Assembly: GCF_009720745.1 (NCBI RefSeq)
Contig: NZ_WNKX01000003.1
Location: 1 to 64,000, forward strand
Reading direction: 5' to 3'
Length of the DNA stretch: 64,000 bases
From: Massilia eburnea
GTDB lineage: Bacteria > Pseudomonadota > Gammaproteobacteria > Burkholderiales > Burkholderiaceae_D
In this document: piece after piece, positions 25,721 to 34,620 of the stretch
How positions within the stretch are numbered: position 1 is the first letter of the stretch
Layout: each line of letters opens with the position of its first letter
The notes under the pieces: model-generated
What the model was told of the DNA's origin: nothing
Seen by the model: only the letters and a program-made list of their open reading frames with translations
Database searches by the model: none
Made by a program: the position numbers and the translations under genes

Positions 25721-28700
25721 AACGCTTCCTCCTGGCATTGTTGCTGGCCTTTGCCGCCAGCCTGGCATTGGCGCAAGCCGCGTCCACTGATGCCGTGGTG
25801 CTTGACGAGCACTCCGGCACGCACGATGCCTGGCCCGCTGTCACTATATTGAAAGACCACGGCGGCGCCCTCAGTGCAGCGGAAGTGCTGGCTGCCGCCG
25901 GCCAGTTCCATAAACCGCAATCGGCTTACGCCACGCTCGGTGTCAACAAAGGCACTGTGGTCTGGGTGCGCATCCCGGTCGTCGTGCCGCCGGAAGGCAA
26001 CGGTGAATGGACGCTGAACATCGACTATTCGCAGATCAACCGCGTCGACGTTTTTGCCGCCACCGATGGCGTCCTGCATAGCCATACCGTGACCGGCAAC
26101 CTGCAGCCGGTGGTCGCGCCGGCAGGCGGCGGCCGCACGCCGGCAGCGGTCCTGCGCCTGACGCCCGGCAGCGAACATGTGATCCTGCTGCGGGTCGAGA
26201 ACATCGGCTCGATGATCCTGCCCATCCACTTCTCCAAGGCTTCGGTCTACCACGCTTCCGCGCTGGCCGAGCAAATGCTGCAGGGGATCCTGATTGGGCT
26301 CAGCCTTTGCCTGCTGCTATACAGCCTGGCGCAATGGGCCAACCTGCGCGAACCGCTGTTTGGCAAATACGCCCTGCTGATCGCCGGCACCACCTTGTTC
26401 TCGGTCGAGTTCTTCGGCCTGGGCAGCCTGTACCTTTGGCGCGACAATGTCTGGATGACGCTGCACGCCGGCGGCCTGTTTGCCTTGATGGCGTCCTGCG
26501 GCGGCTACCTGTTTGTGGAGCAGGCTTTGGCCCGCCCGGGCGTCGACCGCACTTTTTCGCTGCTGATGAAGGGCGGCGCCGCGCTGGCAACCCTGTTCGC
26601 GATCGCCTACTGCGCGGACGTCATCAGCGTCGACGTCCTGGTGATCGTCGTCAGCACCCTTGGCCTGCTGCCCATGCTGCTTGGCCTGCCGGGCGCCTTC
26701 ATGCGCGCCCGCCGCGGCGACTCGGTCGGCATCTATTTCCTGGTCGGCTGGGCAGTCAGCTTCCTGTCTTCCGTGATCCTCAGCCAGGTCATCAGCGGCA
26801 AGCTGGCGGCCAACTTCTGGACCATGCACGCCCTCCAGTTTGGCAACGCCTTCGACATGCTGGTGTTCATGCGCATCCTCGGGCTGCGCACCAAGGCCAT
26901 GCAGAACGCCATGCTGCGCGCGGAGGCGGCAACCCGCCTCAAGTCCGATTTCCTGGCCAATATGAGCCATGAAATCCGCACCCCGATGAATGCCATCATC
27001 GGCATGAGCCGCCTGGCCCTGATGGCCGATCCGAACCCGAAGCAGCGCAACTACCTGGCCAAGATCCTTGGCGCCGGCGAGCACCTGCTGGGCATCATCA
27101 ACGACATCCTTGATTTGTCCAAGATCGAAGCAGGCAAGCTGGCGTTGGAAAAGGTACCGTTCAGCCTGGACGAAATGCTGGACCACCTTTCCACCCTGAC
27201 CGCGGTCAAGACCGACGCGCGCAAGGTGGAGCTGGTATTCCGCGTCGAGCGCGGCGTGCCGCCGAAACTGCTCGGCGATCCGCTGCGCTTGGGCCAGGTG
27301 CTGATCAACCTGACCAATAATGCCGTCAAGTTCACCGAACGCGGCGAGATCGTGGTGGCTGTCAAGGCACTGGAACGCTCTGCCGACAGTGTTGCGCTGA
27401 AGTTCAGCGTCAGCGACACCGGTATCGGCATGGACGAAGAGCAGCTGGCGCGCCTGTTCCAGTCCTTCAGCCAGGCCGACAGCTCGATCACCCGCAAATA
27501 CGGCGGCACCGGCCTCGGCCTGAGCATCTCGCGCCAGCTGGTGGAAATGATGGGCGGCAGCATCAAGGTCACCAGCACGCCAGGCGTGGGCAGCTGTTTC
27601 AGCTTCACCGTCAAGCTGGGGCTGGGCGACGCTTCTTCGGAGGCCACCCCATCCCCAACGGCGGCGCTGCAGCAGGCGCGCGTGCTGGTCGTCGACGACA
27701 GCGCCAGCGCGCGTGAAGCGCTGGTCGAAATGCTCGGTTCCTGCGGCGTGGCGGCAGATAGCGCCAGCTCCGGCGAGCAGTCGCTGAACATGCTGGTGCG
27801 GGCCGTGGAGACCGGCACGCCATACCAGGTGGTGCTGATGGACTACATGATGCCCGGCTGGGACGGGGTGGAAACCATCCACCGCATCCATGCCGATCCG
27901 CGTTTCGCCGCGCCTCCTTCGATCCTGATGGTCAGCGCCTGCACGCGAGAAACCGTGCTGCAGCAGGAAGGTGAATTGCCGCTGCAAGGCTTCCTCACCA
28001 AGCCGGTTGGCCCGGCACTGCTGTATCACAGCCTGCTTCAGGTCCTGCGCCCCGAACTGGCCCAGCATGCGACTGCCCGGGACGAGCAGCGCGGCTTGCC
28101 GCAGGAAGAACTGGCCCGCCTGCATGGCGCCCGCATTCTGCTGGTGGAGGACAATGCCAACAACCGCGAAGTGGCCATCGACTTCCTGGAAGCGGCGCGC
28201 ATCCAGGTCGACGTCGCAGTGCACGGCGGCGAAGCGGTGCAGATGGTGCAGCAGACCGACTACGACCTGGTGTTGATGGACGTGCAGATGCAGGTCGTCG
28301 ACGGCCTGACGGCGACCCGCCAGATCCGTGCCATCGACTCGCTGGGCAAGCTGCCGATCCTCGCCATGACCGCCCACGCCATGCCGGAGGACCAGGCCAA
28401 GAGCCTGCAGGCGGGCATGAATGCCCATATCACCAAGCCGATCGACCCCGACGTCCTGTTCCGCGCCATGCTCAAATGGATTGACCCGGCGCGCCTGGTT
28501 GGCCGGGCCCTGCCTGGCGCGCCCGCCAGCGCACCGGCGGCCCCGGCGGTGGCCTATCCACCGCTGGCCGGCGTCGACTGGCAATATGCCCTGGCGCGGG
28601 CCGACCGCAATCCCGCCATCCTCGCCAAGCGCATGCGCAGCTTCTGCACCGAGTACGGCGACGGCCCCGCGTTGCTGCTGGCAGCCTTGGCCGGCGGTGA

Positions 28701-29151
28701 CTGGGCGCCGGTCGAGCGCCTGGCGCACAACCTCAAGTCCAGCGCCACCTACCTGGGCGCCGCCAGCCTGGCGCAGTTGTCCGACATCGTGGAAGCCGGC
28801 ATACGCGACGGCAAACCGGAACGCTGCACGCGCGAAGCATCGGCCATGGCCAAGTCGCTGGACATCATCCTCGAGGGCTTCGGCAACGCCTTGCAGCCGC
28901 CAACCGGCAGTGAAAGCGTTGCCGCCGATTTCGGCCGCCTGCTGCGCGAACTGGATGGCTACCTGCGCACCGATGACGCGCGCGCCGAAGACCTGCTGAC
29001 GGAACTGAGCGCGCTGCTGGCCGGATCTTCCCACGCCGCATTGCTGGCGCGAATCCAGCGGGCGGTCGACGAAATCGAATATCATGATGCCCTGAAACCG
29101 TTGGCCGATCTGGCCAAGGCCTTGGACATCAACATGGAATTGAGCGCATGA
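25714..29151 (+). CDS. Hybrid sensor histidine kinase: 7TMR-DISM, HisKA, HATPase, REC, REC, Hpt
   Basis: A 1145-residue inner-membrane phosphorelay protein. A signal peptide (about 1-22) precedes a periplasmic jelly-roll domain (DISMED2 type, about 30-180), then seven helices (about 185-400), the kinase core with H419 in FLANMSHEIRTPMNAI, N-box INLTNNAVKF, G1 SDTGIGM and G2 GGTGLGLS. Two receivers follow, with acceptors D710 (VLMDYMMPGWDG) and D856 (LVLMDVQM), and an Hpt domain with H1005 in LAHNLKSSATYLGA. The DISM ligand domain binds carbohydrate-like or lipid ligands in general. It sits in an operon with a REC-GGDEF gene (ATGA overlap) that is its probable target. Confidence 0.93.
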   Translation: MLKRFLLALLLAFAASLALAQAASTDAVVLDEHSGTHDAWPAVTILKDHGGALSAAEVLAAAGQFHKPQSAYATLGVNKGTVVWVRIPVVVPPEGNGEWTLNIDYSQINRVDVFAATDGVLHSHTVTGNLQPVVAPAGGGRTPAAVLRLTPGSEHVILLRVENIGSMILPIHFSKASVYHASALAEQMLQGILIGLSLCLLLYSLAQWANLREPLFGKYALLIAGTTLFSVEFFGLGSLYLWRDNVWMTLHAGGLFALMASCGGYLFVEQALARPGVDRTFSLLMKGGAALATLFAIAYCADVISVDVLVIVVSTLGLLPMLLGLPGAFMRARRGDSVGIYFLVGWAVSFLSSVILSQVISGKLAANFWTMHALQFGNAFDMLVFMRILGLRTKAMQNAMLRAEAATRLKSDFLANMSHEIRTPMNAIIGMSRLALMADPNPKQRNYLAKILGAGEHLLGIINDILDLSKIEAGKLALEKVPFSLDEMLDHLSTLTAVKTDARKVELVFRVERGVPPKLLGDPLRLGQVLINLTNNAVKFTERGEIVVAVKALERSADSVALKFSVSDTGIGMDEEQLARLFQSFSQADSSITRKYGGTGLGLSISRQLVEMMGGSIKVTSTPGVGSCFSFTVKLGLGDASSEATPSPTAALQQARVLVVDDSASAREALVEMLGSCGVAADSASSGEQSLNMLVRAVETGTPYQVVLMDYMMPGWDGVETIHRIHADPRFAAPPSILMVSACTRETVLQQEGELPLQGFLTKPVGPALLYHSLLQVLRPELAQHATARDEQRGLPQEELARLHGARILLVEDNANNREVAIDFLEAARIQVDVAVHGGEAVQMVQQTDYDLVLMDVQMQVVDGLTATRQIRAIDSLGKLPILAMTAHAMPEDQAKSLQAGMNAHITKPIDPDVLFRAMLKWIDPARLVGRALPGAPASAPAAPAVAYPPLAGVDWQYALARADRNPAILAKRMRSFCTEYGDGPALLLAALAGGDWAPVERLAHNLKSSATYLGAASLAQLSDIVEAGIRDGKPERCTREASAMAKSLDIILEGFGNALQPPTGSESVAADFGRLLRELDGYLRTDDARAEDLLTELSALLAGSSHAALLARIQRAVDEIEYHDALKPLADLAKALDINMELSA

Positions 29152-30053
29152 GCCAGGAAATGCAAAAGGTCCTGATCGCGGATGATGACGGCATCAACCG
29201 CCAGGTCCTCGCCAGCCTGCTCAAGCCGGACTACGTGGTACTGCTGGCCAAGACCGGCGAACAGGCCATCGAACGGGCCCAGCGCCACCTGCCCGACCTG
29301 CTCATGCTCGATGTCATGATGCCCGATATGGATGGCTACGAAGTGCTGCGCCGCCTGCGCGCCGATCCCGCCACCGCGCGCATCGAAGTCATTTTCATCA
29401 CCGGCATGGGCCGGCCGGAAGACGAGGCGAAAGGGCTCAAGCTGGGCGCCGCCGATTACATCACCAAGCCGTTCAATGCCACGGTCGTGATGGCGCGTGT
29501 TGCCACCCACCTGCAAGTGGTGCGCCAGCGGCGCCTGCTGGAACACCTGGCCCATATGGATGGCCTGACCGAATTGGCCAACCGCCGCCGCTTCGACGAA
29601 ATCTACGAAAGCGAATGGCAGCGCGCAACGCGCCACGCGCACACGATGTCCGTGGCGCTGCTGGACATCGACTGCTTCAAGCAATATAACGACCATTATG
29701 GACATCCAGCCGGAGACCGTGCCCTGCGCGCGGTCTCCCGCGTTGCGCGCAACGCAATGCGCCGCCCCTGCGACATCGCCGCCCGCTACGGCGGTGAAGA
29801 ACTGGTGATCCTGATGCCGGAAACGGATGCGGCGCAGGGGCTTTACGTGGCGGAAAGCATACGCGAGGCCGTTGCGCAGCTGCTGATCCCGCACGAGCAG
29901 TCCGTTGCCAGCCCGGTGCTGACGGTCAGCATCGGCGGCGCCACCCTGCCCCTGGGCGAACAGGAAAGTGCAGCGGCACTCTTTGAAGCCGCCGACTCCG
30001 CCCTGTACCGCGCCAAGGAGGCCGGCCGCAACCGCGTCAACTGGAGGATGTGA
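29148..30053 (+). CDS. Response regulator with GGDEF output (diguanylate cyclase)
   Basis: A 301-residue soluble protein. Residues 6-125 form a receiver with acceptor D55 in LLMLDVMMPDMDG and K105 in DYITKPFN; residues 135-300 form a GGDEF domain that starts MDGLTELANRRRFDEIY. The signature reads GGEEL (215-219) instead of GGEEF/GGDEF; the catalytic glutamates are kept, so it is probably active. RPCD five residues upstream matches the inhibitory I-site. It is coupled to the hybrid kinase gene by a 4-nt overlap, so phosphorylation by that kinase should set c-di-GMP output. Confidence 0.9.
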   Translation: MSQEMQKVLIADDDGINRQVLASLLKPDYVVLLAKTGEQAIERAQRHLPDLLMLDVMMPDMDGYEVLRRLRADPATARIEVIFITGMGRPEDEAKGLKLGAADYITKPFNATVVMARVATHLQVVRQRRLLEHLAHMDGLTELANRRRFDEIYESEWQRATRHAHTMSVALLDIDCFKQYNDHYGHPAGDRALRAVSRVARNAMRRPCDIAARYGGEELVILMPETDAAQGLYVAESIREAVAQLLIPHEQSVASPVLTVSIGGATLPLGEQESAAALFEAADSALYRAKEAGRNRVNWRM

Positions 30054-30331
30054 TGGCGAAGCGCTTGATGATCGAAGGCGTGGTGCAAGGCGTTGGCTAC
30101 CGCTACGCCTTCGCCGAACGCGCCGCAGCGCTCGGCCTGGCGGGCTGGGTGCGCAACCGCAGCAGCGGCGCGGTGGAAGCGTGCGTGCATGGCCCGCCGG
30201 ACGCCATACAGTCCATCATCGACTGGTCGCACCGCGGCCCTGGCGCCGCGCGCGTCAGCCACGTCCATGTAACGGACGATGCAGAACCTGCGCCAGCCGG
30301 CGCCACCTTCGATATCCGGCCAACCGTCTAG
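30053..30331 (+). CDS. Acylphosphatase
   Basis: A 92-residue enzyme that hydrolyses acyl phosphates such as acetyl phosphate or carbamoyl phosphate. The active-site loop is VVQGVGYRYAFAERA with the phosphate-binding Arg, and GWVRNRSSGAVEA holds the catalytic Asn. The start is the ATG overlapping the stop of the previous gene by one base (TGATG), with GGAGG five bases upstream; a GTG one codon earlier is less likely. Its place behind a kinase/response-regulator pair is notable because acetyl phosphate can feed receiver domains, but this link is a guess. Confidence 0.9.
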   Translation: MAKRLMIEGVVQGVGYRYAFAERAAALGLAGWVRNRSSGAVEACVHGPPDAIQSIIDWSHRGPGAARVSHVHVTDDAEPAPAGATFDIRPTV

Positions 30332-30333
30332 TT

Positions 30334-32754
30334 TCAGGCGCCGAAAATCCGCAGCAACAGCCAGGCGGGCAAGGCCAGGTAGAGCGCCAGGTGCGCTACC
30401 CTTTCGAGGCCAAGCCTGACGCCTGCTGCGTCGCCTGGCCGCAAAAATGCCGCCAGCAAGGTGCCCGACTCAATCAAGGTCCGCAACAAGGCCGCTCCCA
30501 AGGCAACGCCGATCGTCCATGCCGCCCACCACAGGGCAAATGCGCTCAGGTAGGCCGCCAACCCGAAGCTGTAATATTCGCCGAACGCGCTGCCATAGGC
30601 GATATGCTGGTGCAGGTGGAAGGCGGGAATCGCAAGGGCCAGCGGCAACAGGGCGAATTTGGCCCAAGGCTTGTCCAGCCAATAGCCAGGTTTCGCAGCA
30701 AGCCCGAAAAGCGGCGCTTGCCCGGTCGCGAGCGCCGGACCACCGTTTGCGGCCAGGGCGGCGGCAAAGCCTGCCGGATCTGCCAGTGCCAGCCCATACT
30801 TCCATTCGCCTCCCGGCGCCAACTGCAGGCTGACCCCGCAAGCAGGCAAAGGCAGGCGCCACACCTTCACAGCCGATATGCTGCGCAGGTCCAGTTCCAG
30901 CCGTTGCGCGCCGCGCGTCAGCACCAGTTTTCCCGTACTGACCGCCGCCTGCGCCGCAAATGCCATCAGCACGCACCATGCAATCGCCTCCGGCAGCAGG
31001 AATACCAGTGCAAAGATGCGCACCTGGCCCAGCGTATTGCTGCGCAGCGGCTCATTCAGCAGCATGACCAGGCACATGCCGAGGAGGCCTGCCCGCGCCA
31101 GGGCGCGCAATACGCCCGCGCTCACGCGTGCAGCGAAGGGCAGCACTGCCACCCGCGCCGGGAACGCCAGCGCAACCGCGACCTGGCCAGGTTCCGCCCC
31201 ACGGCGGGGCAGCCACGCCCGGCTGGCGGCCATTGCCGCCAGTATCAGCAAGAATGCGCTACACGCCAGGCCGGCCCAGTCGCCCCACATCACCATCAAG
31301 GTTGGCGCCGGTGAACGCACCGGCAGGTCCGCGATCACCAGCGCCGGTTCGCCAACCCGCGTGCCTGCCAGGATCTCGCCGTCGATACCTATCGCCGCAC
31401 TGAAGCCGTTGGTCGTCACACGGAACTGCGGCAATCTTGTTTCGATGCTGCGGAAAGCCGCTGCCGCCTGGTGCAGGCGGGCACCCGGACCGCCTTCGCT
31501 GAACCAGGAGTCATTCGACATTGTCAGGATGACTTGGCCACCCAGGCGCGCGCCCGCAATGGCCAGTGCGGGATCGACATCATCGCGGCAAATGAGCGGC
31601 AGCACAGGAATCTCCCGGCCATCAGCCAATCGTAAAGGCAGCACGCGGGCGCCGTTCCCCGGCAGCCAGGCGCCGGCCCAGGGCAGCAAGCGGCGCACGA
31701 GCGGGCCATCCAGCCAGCCGGGCAGGTATTCGGTGAAGGGGAACAGATGCACTTTGCGGTACGCTCCAACCAGGCCCCTGTCCGGCTGCACAAATGCGGC
31801 TGCATTGTATTCCCCACTGCCGTCACGGTCGTAGGTCCCAAACACCAAGGGCACGTTTGCCGCCTTCACATAGTCGAGGATTTCGCGGTCAAACTCAGCG
31901 CCCGCCTCGCTCTTCGGATGACCGAATGTGGTCGGATAGGCCGTCTCCGACCACAGCAGCGCCTGTGCGCCCTGGCCTGCCACGGCGTCGTAGCCCATGG
32001 CGAAGTGGCGGTTCAATAGTTCCCGTACCACGGCGTAAGCGCCCAGCTCCTGCCGCTGTCTCTCGTAATCACCGATATTGGCTTGTATTAGCCCCATGCG
32101 TAAGGGCGTGCCCGCCGGTGCAGGCTGGCCCGAAAGCGCGTACGCGCCGTAGGCCGCCAGGAAAGCCGGCGCCAGGGCTGCCAGCGCGAGCCGGTACGTT
32201 ACGGTCCACCAGCCGAGCCCGCGGCGCTGGATGCCCGCCGCCACTGCCTCGTTGGCCAGCAGCAGTAACAGCGTCAACCCCGCTGTCCCGCCGAGGTCCG
32301 CAGCCTGCCGCAGAAGGCGCGAAGGGTACAGTCCATAGCCAAGGGTATCGCCAAGCAGTCGTGGCAGCAGCCACTCGCTGCCCACCCATGCCGCCGCTGC
32401 TGCGACCGCCCCCAACCCAGGGCCGTGCCATCGCGCCGCGAGATGGCGCGCCACGGCGTAAGCAAAGAACTGCGGCTGGAAGAGCGGGGCCGCCAGCAGC
32501 AGCAAGGCCACCCCAGGCATTTCACCAATCTGCGTATAGCGCCCGAACGCTTCACCGAACCAGGCAAAGCCGGCGGCGGTATAGGCCACCGCCATGCCCC
32601 AGGTGCAAAGCAGGACCGCTGCGAACGTGCGGCGTCCAGCAAGGACCAGGAGCCAAGGCACGAGCAGCACAAAGCCCAGCACCCATCCCGCGCCGCCGCG
32701 CGCATAGAGGGCGGTCATCGCTGCGCTCGCGAGAATGCAGGCAAGTTGTCTCAT
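30334..32754 (-). CDS. Apolipoprotein N-acyltransferase-like protein with C-terminal membrane extension
   Basis: An 806-residue membrane protein. Residues 1-205 hold six or so helices and residues 215-480 are a nitrilase domain with the Lnt triad: E270 (LLWSETAYPT), K334 (AYRKVHLFPF) and C389 (LPLICRDDVDP). E. coli Lnt has E267, K335 and C387, so the core is intact, but the sequence around the Cys differs from the usual CYE. Lnt is about 510 residues; here about 290 more follow: helices near 490-510 and 530-615, a soluble patch (about 620-680, a PH-like beta pattern KLVLTRGAQRLELDLRSISA), then more helices. A second, divergent acyltransferase is likelier than the housekeeping Lnt. It is the last gene of a three-gene operon with ATGA overlaps. 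Confidence 0.78.
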   Translation of the reverse strand: MRQLACILASAAMTALYARGGAGWVLGFVLLVPWLLVLAGRRTFAAVLLCTWGMAVAYTAAGFAWFGEAFGRYTQIGEMPGVALLLLAAPLFQPQFFAYAVARHLAARWHGPGLGAVAAAAAWVGSEWLLPRLLGDTLGYGLYPSRLLRQAADLGGTAGLTLLLLLANEAVAAGIQRRGLGWWTVTYRLALAALAPAFLAAYGAYALSGQPAPAGTPLRMGLIQANIGDYERQRQELGAYAVVRELLNRHFAMGYDAVAGQGAQALLWSETAYPTTFGHPKSEAGAEFDREILDYVKAANVPLVFGTYDRDGSGEYNAAAFVQPDRGLVGAYRKVHLFPFTEYLPGWLDGPLVRRLLPWAGAWLPGNGARVLPLRLADGREIPVLPLICRDDVDPALAIAGARLGGQVILTMSNDSWFSEGGPGARLHQAAAAFRSIETRLPQFRVTTNGFSAAIGIDGEILAGTRVGEPALVIADLPVRSPAPTLMVMWGDWAGLACSAFLLILAAMAASRAWLPRRGAEPGQVAVALAFPARVAVLPFAARVSAGVLRALARAGLLGMCLVMLLNEPLRSNTLGQVRIFALVFLLPEAIAWCVLMAFAAQAAVSTGKLVLTRGAQRLELDLRSISAVKVWRLPLPACGVSLQLAPGGEWKYGLALADPAGFAAALAANGGPALATGQAPLFGLAAKPGYWLDKPWAKFALLPLALAIPAFHLHQHIAYGSAFGEYYSFGLAAYLSAFALWWAAWTIGVALGAALLRTLIESGTLLAAFLRPGDAAGVRLGLERVAHLALYLALPAWLLLRIFGA

Positions 32755-33380
32755 TGTCCGGAAGTATCGATCGGTGGAGGAATCACGATGCGCCGCAGCG
32801 GCAAGCCCGGCGGCGCCAGCTCAGGCGGCACGACCCGGTCCCTGGGCATGTCAATTGGCCGGCTGGCGGCGTCGTACAGCTGGAAATCGGGGGCAAACAT
32901 GAGGATCGGCTCGATGGTCTGCCCATCGTCCGTCACCTGGTGGTGGCGCACATATCCTGGCGGAAGCGCAAAATCGTTCGGCACAGCCAGCCCCACCAGG
33001 GGTGGATTGGTGCCAGGAGGATTGAATGCGCCAAGCCCGGTGTGCACGCCCTGCTCATGCAGGCGCTTGATGACTTCATTCATGGTCGGCTTTTCGCCCC
33101 GCATGACGTAGCTGCGCAAGTCGCGCGTAGGATCGGCATCGCCCTCTGCCGCCGGCTGCGGCGCACGTTGGGGCCGCGCAGCTGTAGCGGAAGCGGAAGC
33201 GGCCAACGCGCCAGCGCCTTGCCGCTGCGCGGCAGTCAGCACTGGCGCTGGCGGACGATCCGGCCGGTCGCCCGGCTCCGGGCGAGCGAAGAACCAGAGG
33301 AAGAAGGCCAGGCTGGCCGCACCCACGGCCAGCAGCAGCGCCGCCGCCAGAAAGGCCGGGCGTGGGCGCCAGGAGCTCAC
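32751..33380 (-). CDS. Membrane-anchored hypothetical protein
   Basis: A 209-residue protein with one N-terminal helix (about 9-31), then a Pro/Ala-rich linker (about 33-80) and a C-terminal domain of unknown fold (KPTMNEVIKRLHEQGVHTGL then ILMFAPDFQLYDAASRPIDM). It looks exported and tethered to the inner membrane. I recognise no family. It overlaps both neighbours by 4 nt (ATGA), so it should work with the SGNH hydrolase upstream and the acyltransferase-like protein downstream. Confidence 0.7.
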   Translation of the reverse strand: MSSWRPRPAFLAAALLLAVGAASLAFFLWFFARPEPGDRPDRPPAPVLTAAQRQGAGALAASASATAARPQRAPQPAAEGDADPTRDLRSYVMRGEKPTMNEVIKRLHEQGVHTGLGAFNPPGTNPPLVGLAVPNDFALPPGYVRHHQVTDDGQTIEPILMFAPDFQLYDAASRPIDMPRDRVVPPELAPPGLPLRRIVIPPPIDTSGQ

Positions 33381-34456
33381 GGCGAAGGCGAATTAAAGAC
33401 CGATACCGCCCACCCCATCCGCTCATGCCCGAACTGGTTCCAGATCGGGTTCTTGCCGCCGGTGAAGGAGGTATAGCGCGGCGCCCCGGTCCCGGTCGTG
33501 CCGCCAAACAAGCCCGCGGTCACCGTGCTGCCGGTATAAGTCGGGTGGGTATCGTCGGACTGGATATAGTCGTAGCTGCTGCCGGCCGACACAAAGTGCG
33601 TATTGGCGTCGCGGATGGTCGAACGCAAAGTCGTCGTGATGCGCGTCACGTAGCTGGCTTGGCTCTCGCCGGCCACATAGCGCAGCGCGTCGGAATCGAC
33701 CTGGCCGTCGCCGTTGCTGTCATAGTCGGCGCCCATGTATTGCGCGAAGTTGTCCGCGCACTGGAAACCCTTCTGGCGCGCCGTATCGCACATCATGAAG
33801 TTCATCCTGGCCAGGATGGGCAGGAATTTCTGCTGCATGTTCACGGTGGCGCCAGTGCTCGGGTCCTTGCAGGAACTCTGCACATTGTCCGCCGCATAGC
33901 CCGGATAATGCAGGTTGGAGATGACCTTCACCTTCACGCCCGGATAGGCGTTGGCGTTGATGTAATCCATCGCCGCCGCCACGTAGGTCTTGCAGCTGTT
34001 CTCAGCCGCCGTCAGCACCGAATCGTCGCAGGTACCGGTCTGGCTCTTGAAGGCGGAGCGCGCCTGCAAGCCGTCGTTGCCGCACATTTCGAACGTGACC
34101 ACGCGGGTGTTGCTCGCCTGCATGTAGGATCGCTCAGCGACAATCTTGTTGTTGTAGACGTCCGAAGCGACTGCGCCCGATTTGGCGCGCCGCACGCTCT
34201 CAATGTCCGCATTCCACAAGGCGGACAGGTATTCCGCATCCACCGTCGGCGCCGAATACTTGGCGGCGCTGGTGATGGAGCCGTTATACCCGGCATAAAT
34301 CGAATCCCCATAAGCCACCACGCGGTACTTGGTCGTGGTACCGGCTCGGTCAATGGTCCAGGAAACGTTTTGCGTCAGGGTGTTGGCGGAAGCTTGTCCG
34401 CCAAGGGTGAAGAAAACGACAGCGGCCAAAAGCGTACGACGGAAGCGAGTATGCAT
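33377..34456 (-). CDS. Secreted SGNH/GDSL-family hydrolase
   Basis: A 359-residue exported esterase/lipase-like protein. A signal peptide spans about 1-24 (TLGGQASAN). The block I motif is VVAYGDSIYAGYNG with the catalytic Ser, block III is VTFEMCGNDGLQ (Gly-Asn), and block V is SDDTHPT with the catalytic Asp-His. Between them lies DYDSNGDGQVDSDAL, an EF-hand-like calcium loop. Many Cys suggest disulfides, fitting a periplasmic or secreted site. The ATG at 34456 has GGAGA about 8 nt upstream. It is the first gene of the trio with the membrane-anchored protein and the Lnt-like enzyme, suggesting acyl-group chemistry in the envelope. Confidence 0.85.
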   Translation of the reverse strand: MHTRFRRTLLAAVVFFTLGGQASANTLTQNVSWTIDRAGTTTKYRVVAYGDSIYAGYNGSITSAAKYSAPTVDAEYLSALWNADIESVRRAKSGAVASDVYNNKIVAERSYMQASNTRVVTFEMCGNDGLQARSAFKSQTGTCDDSVLTAAENSCKTYVAAAMDYINANAYPGVKVKVISNLHYPGYAADNVQSSCKDPSTGATVNMQQKFLPILARMNFMMCDTARQKGFQCADNFAQYMGADYDSNGDGQVDSDALRYVAGESQASYVTRITTTLRSTIRDANTHFVSAGSSYDYIQSDDTHPTYTGSTVTAGLFGGTTGTGAPRYTSFTGGKNPIWNQFGHERMGWAVSVFNSPSP

Positions 34457-34620
34457 GAAGTGTCTCCGATCATTGAAGTAATTGTTCGAATCGACCAGCC
34501 AACAACCCATCTTAACGCCGCCCCGCACGGCTTCGGCAGCCTGGCTCGCGGGGACAATAAAATGGCCGCACAGGCCTATTTCCATGTCGCGCGCCCGCCA
34601 CGATGCGGCATAATAGTGGC

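Noticed and set aside
26317..29085. 922-codon open frame antisense to the hybrid kinase gene
   Set aside because: High GC makes stop codons rare in the opposite frame. The product is His/Gln/Ala rich with no domain, while the plus-strand frame has clear kinase and receiver motifs.
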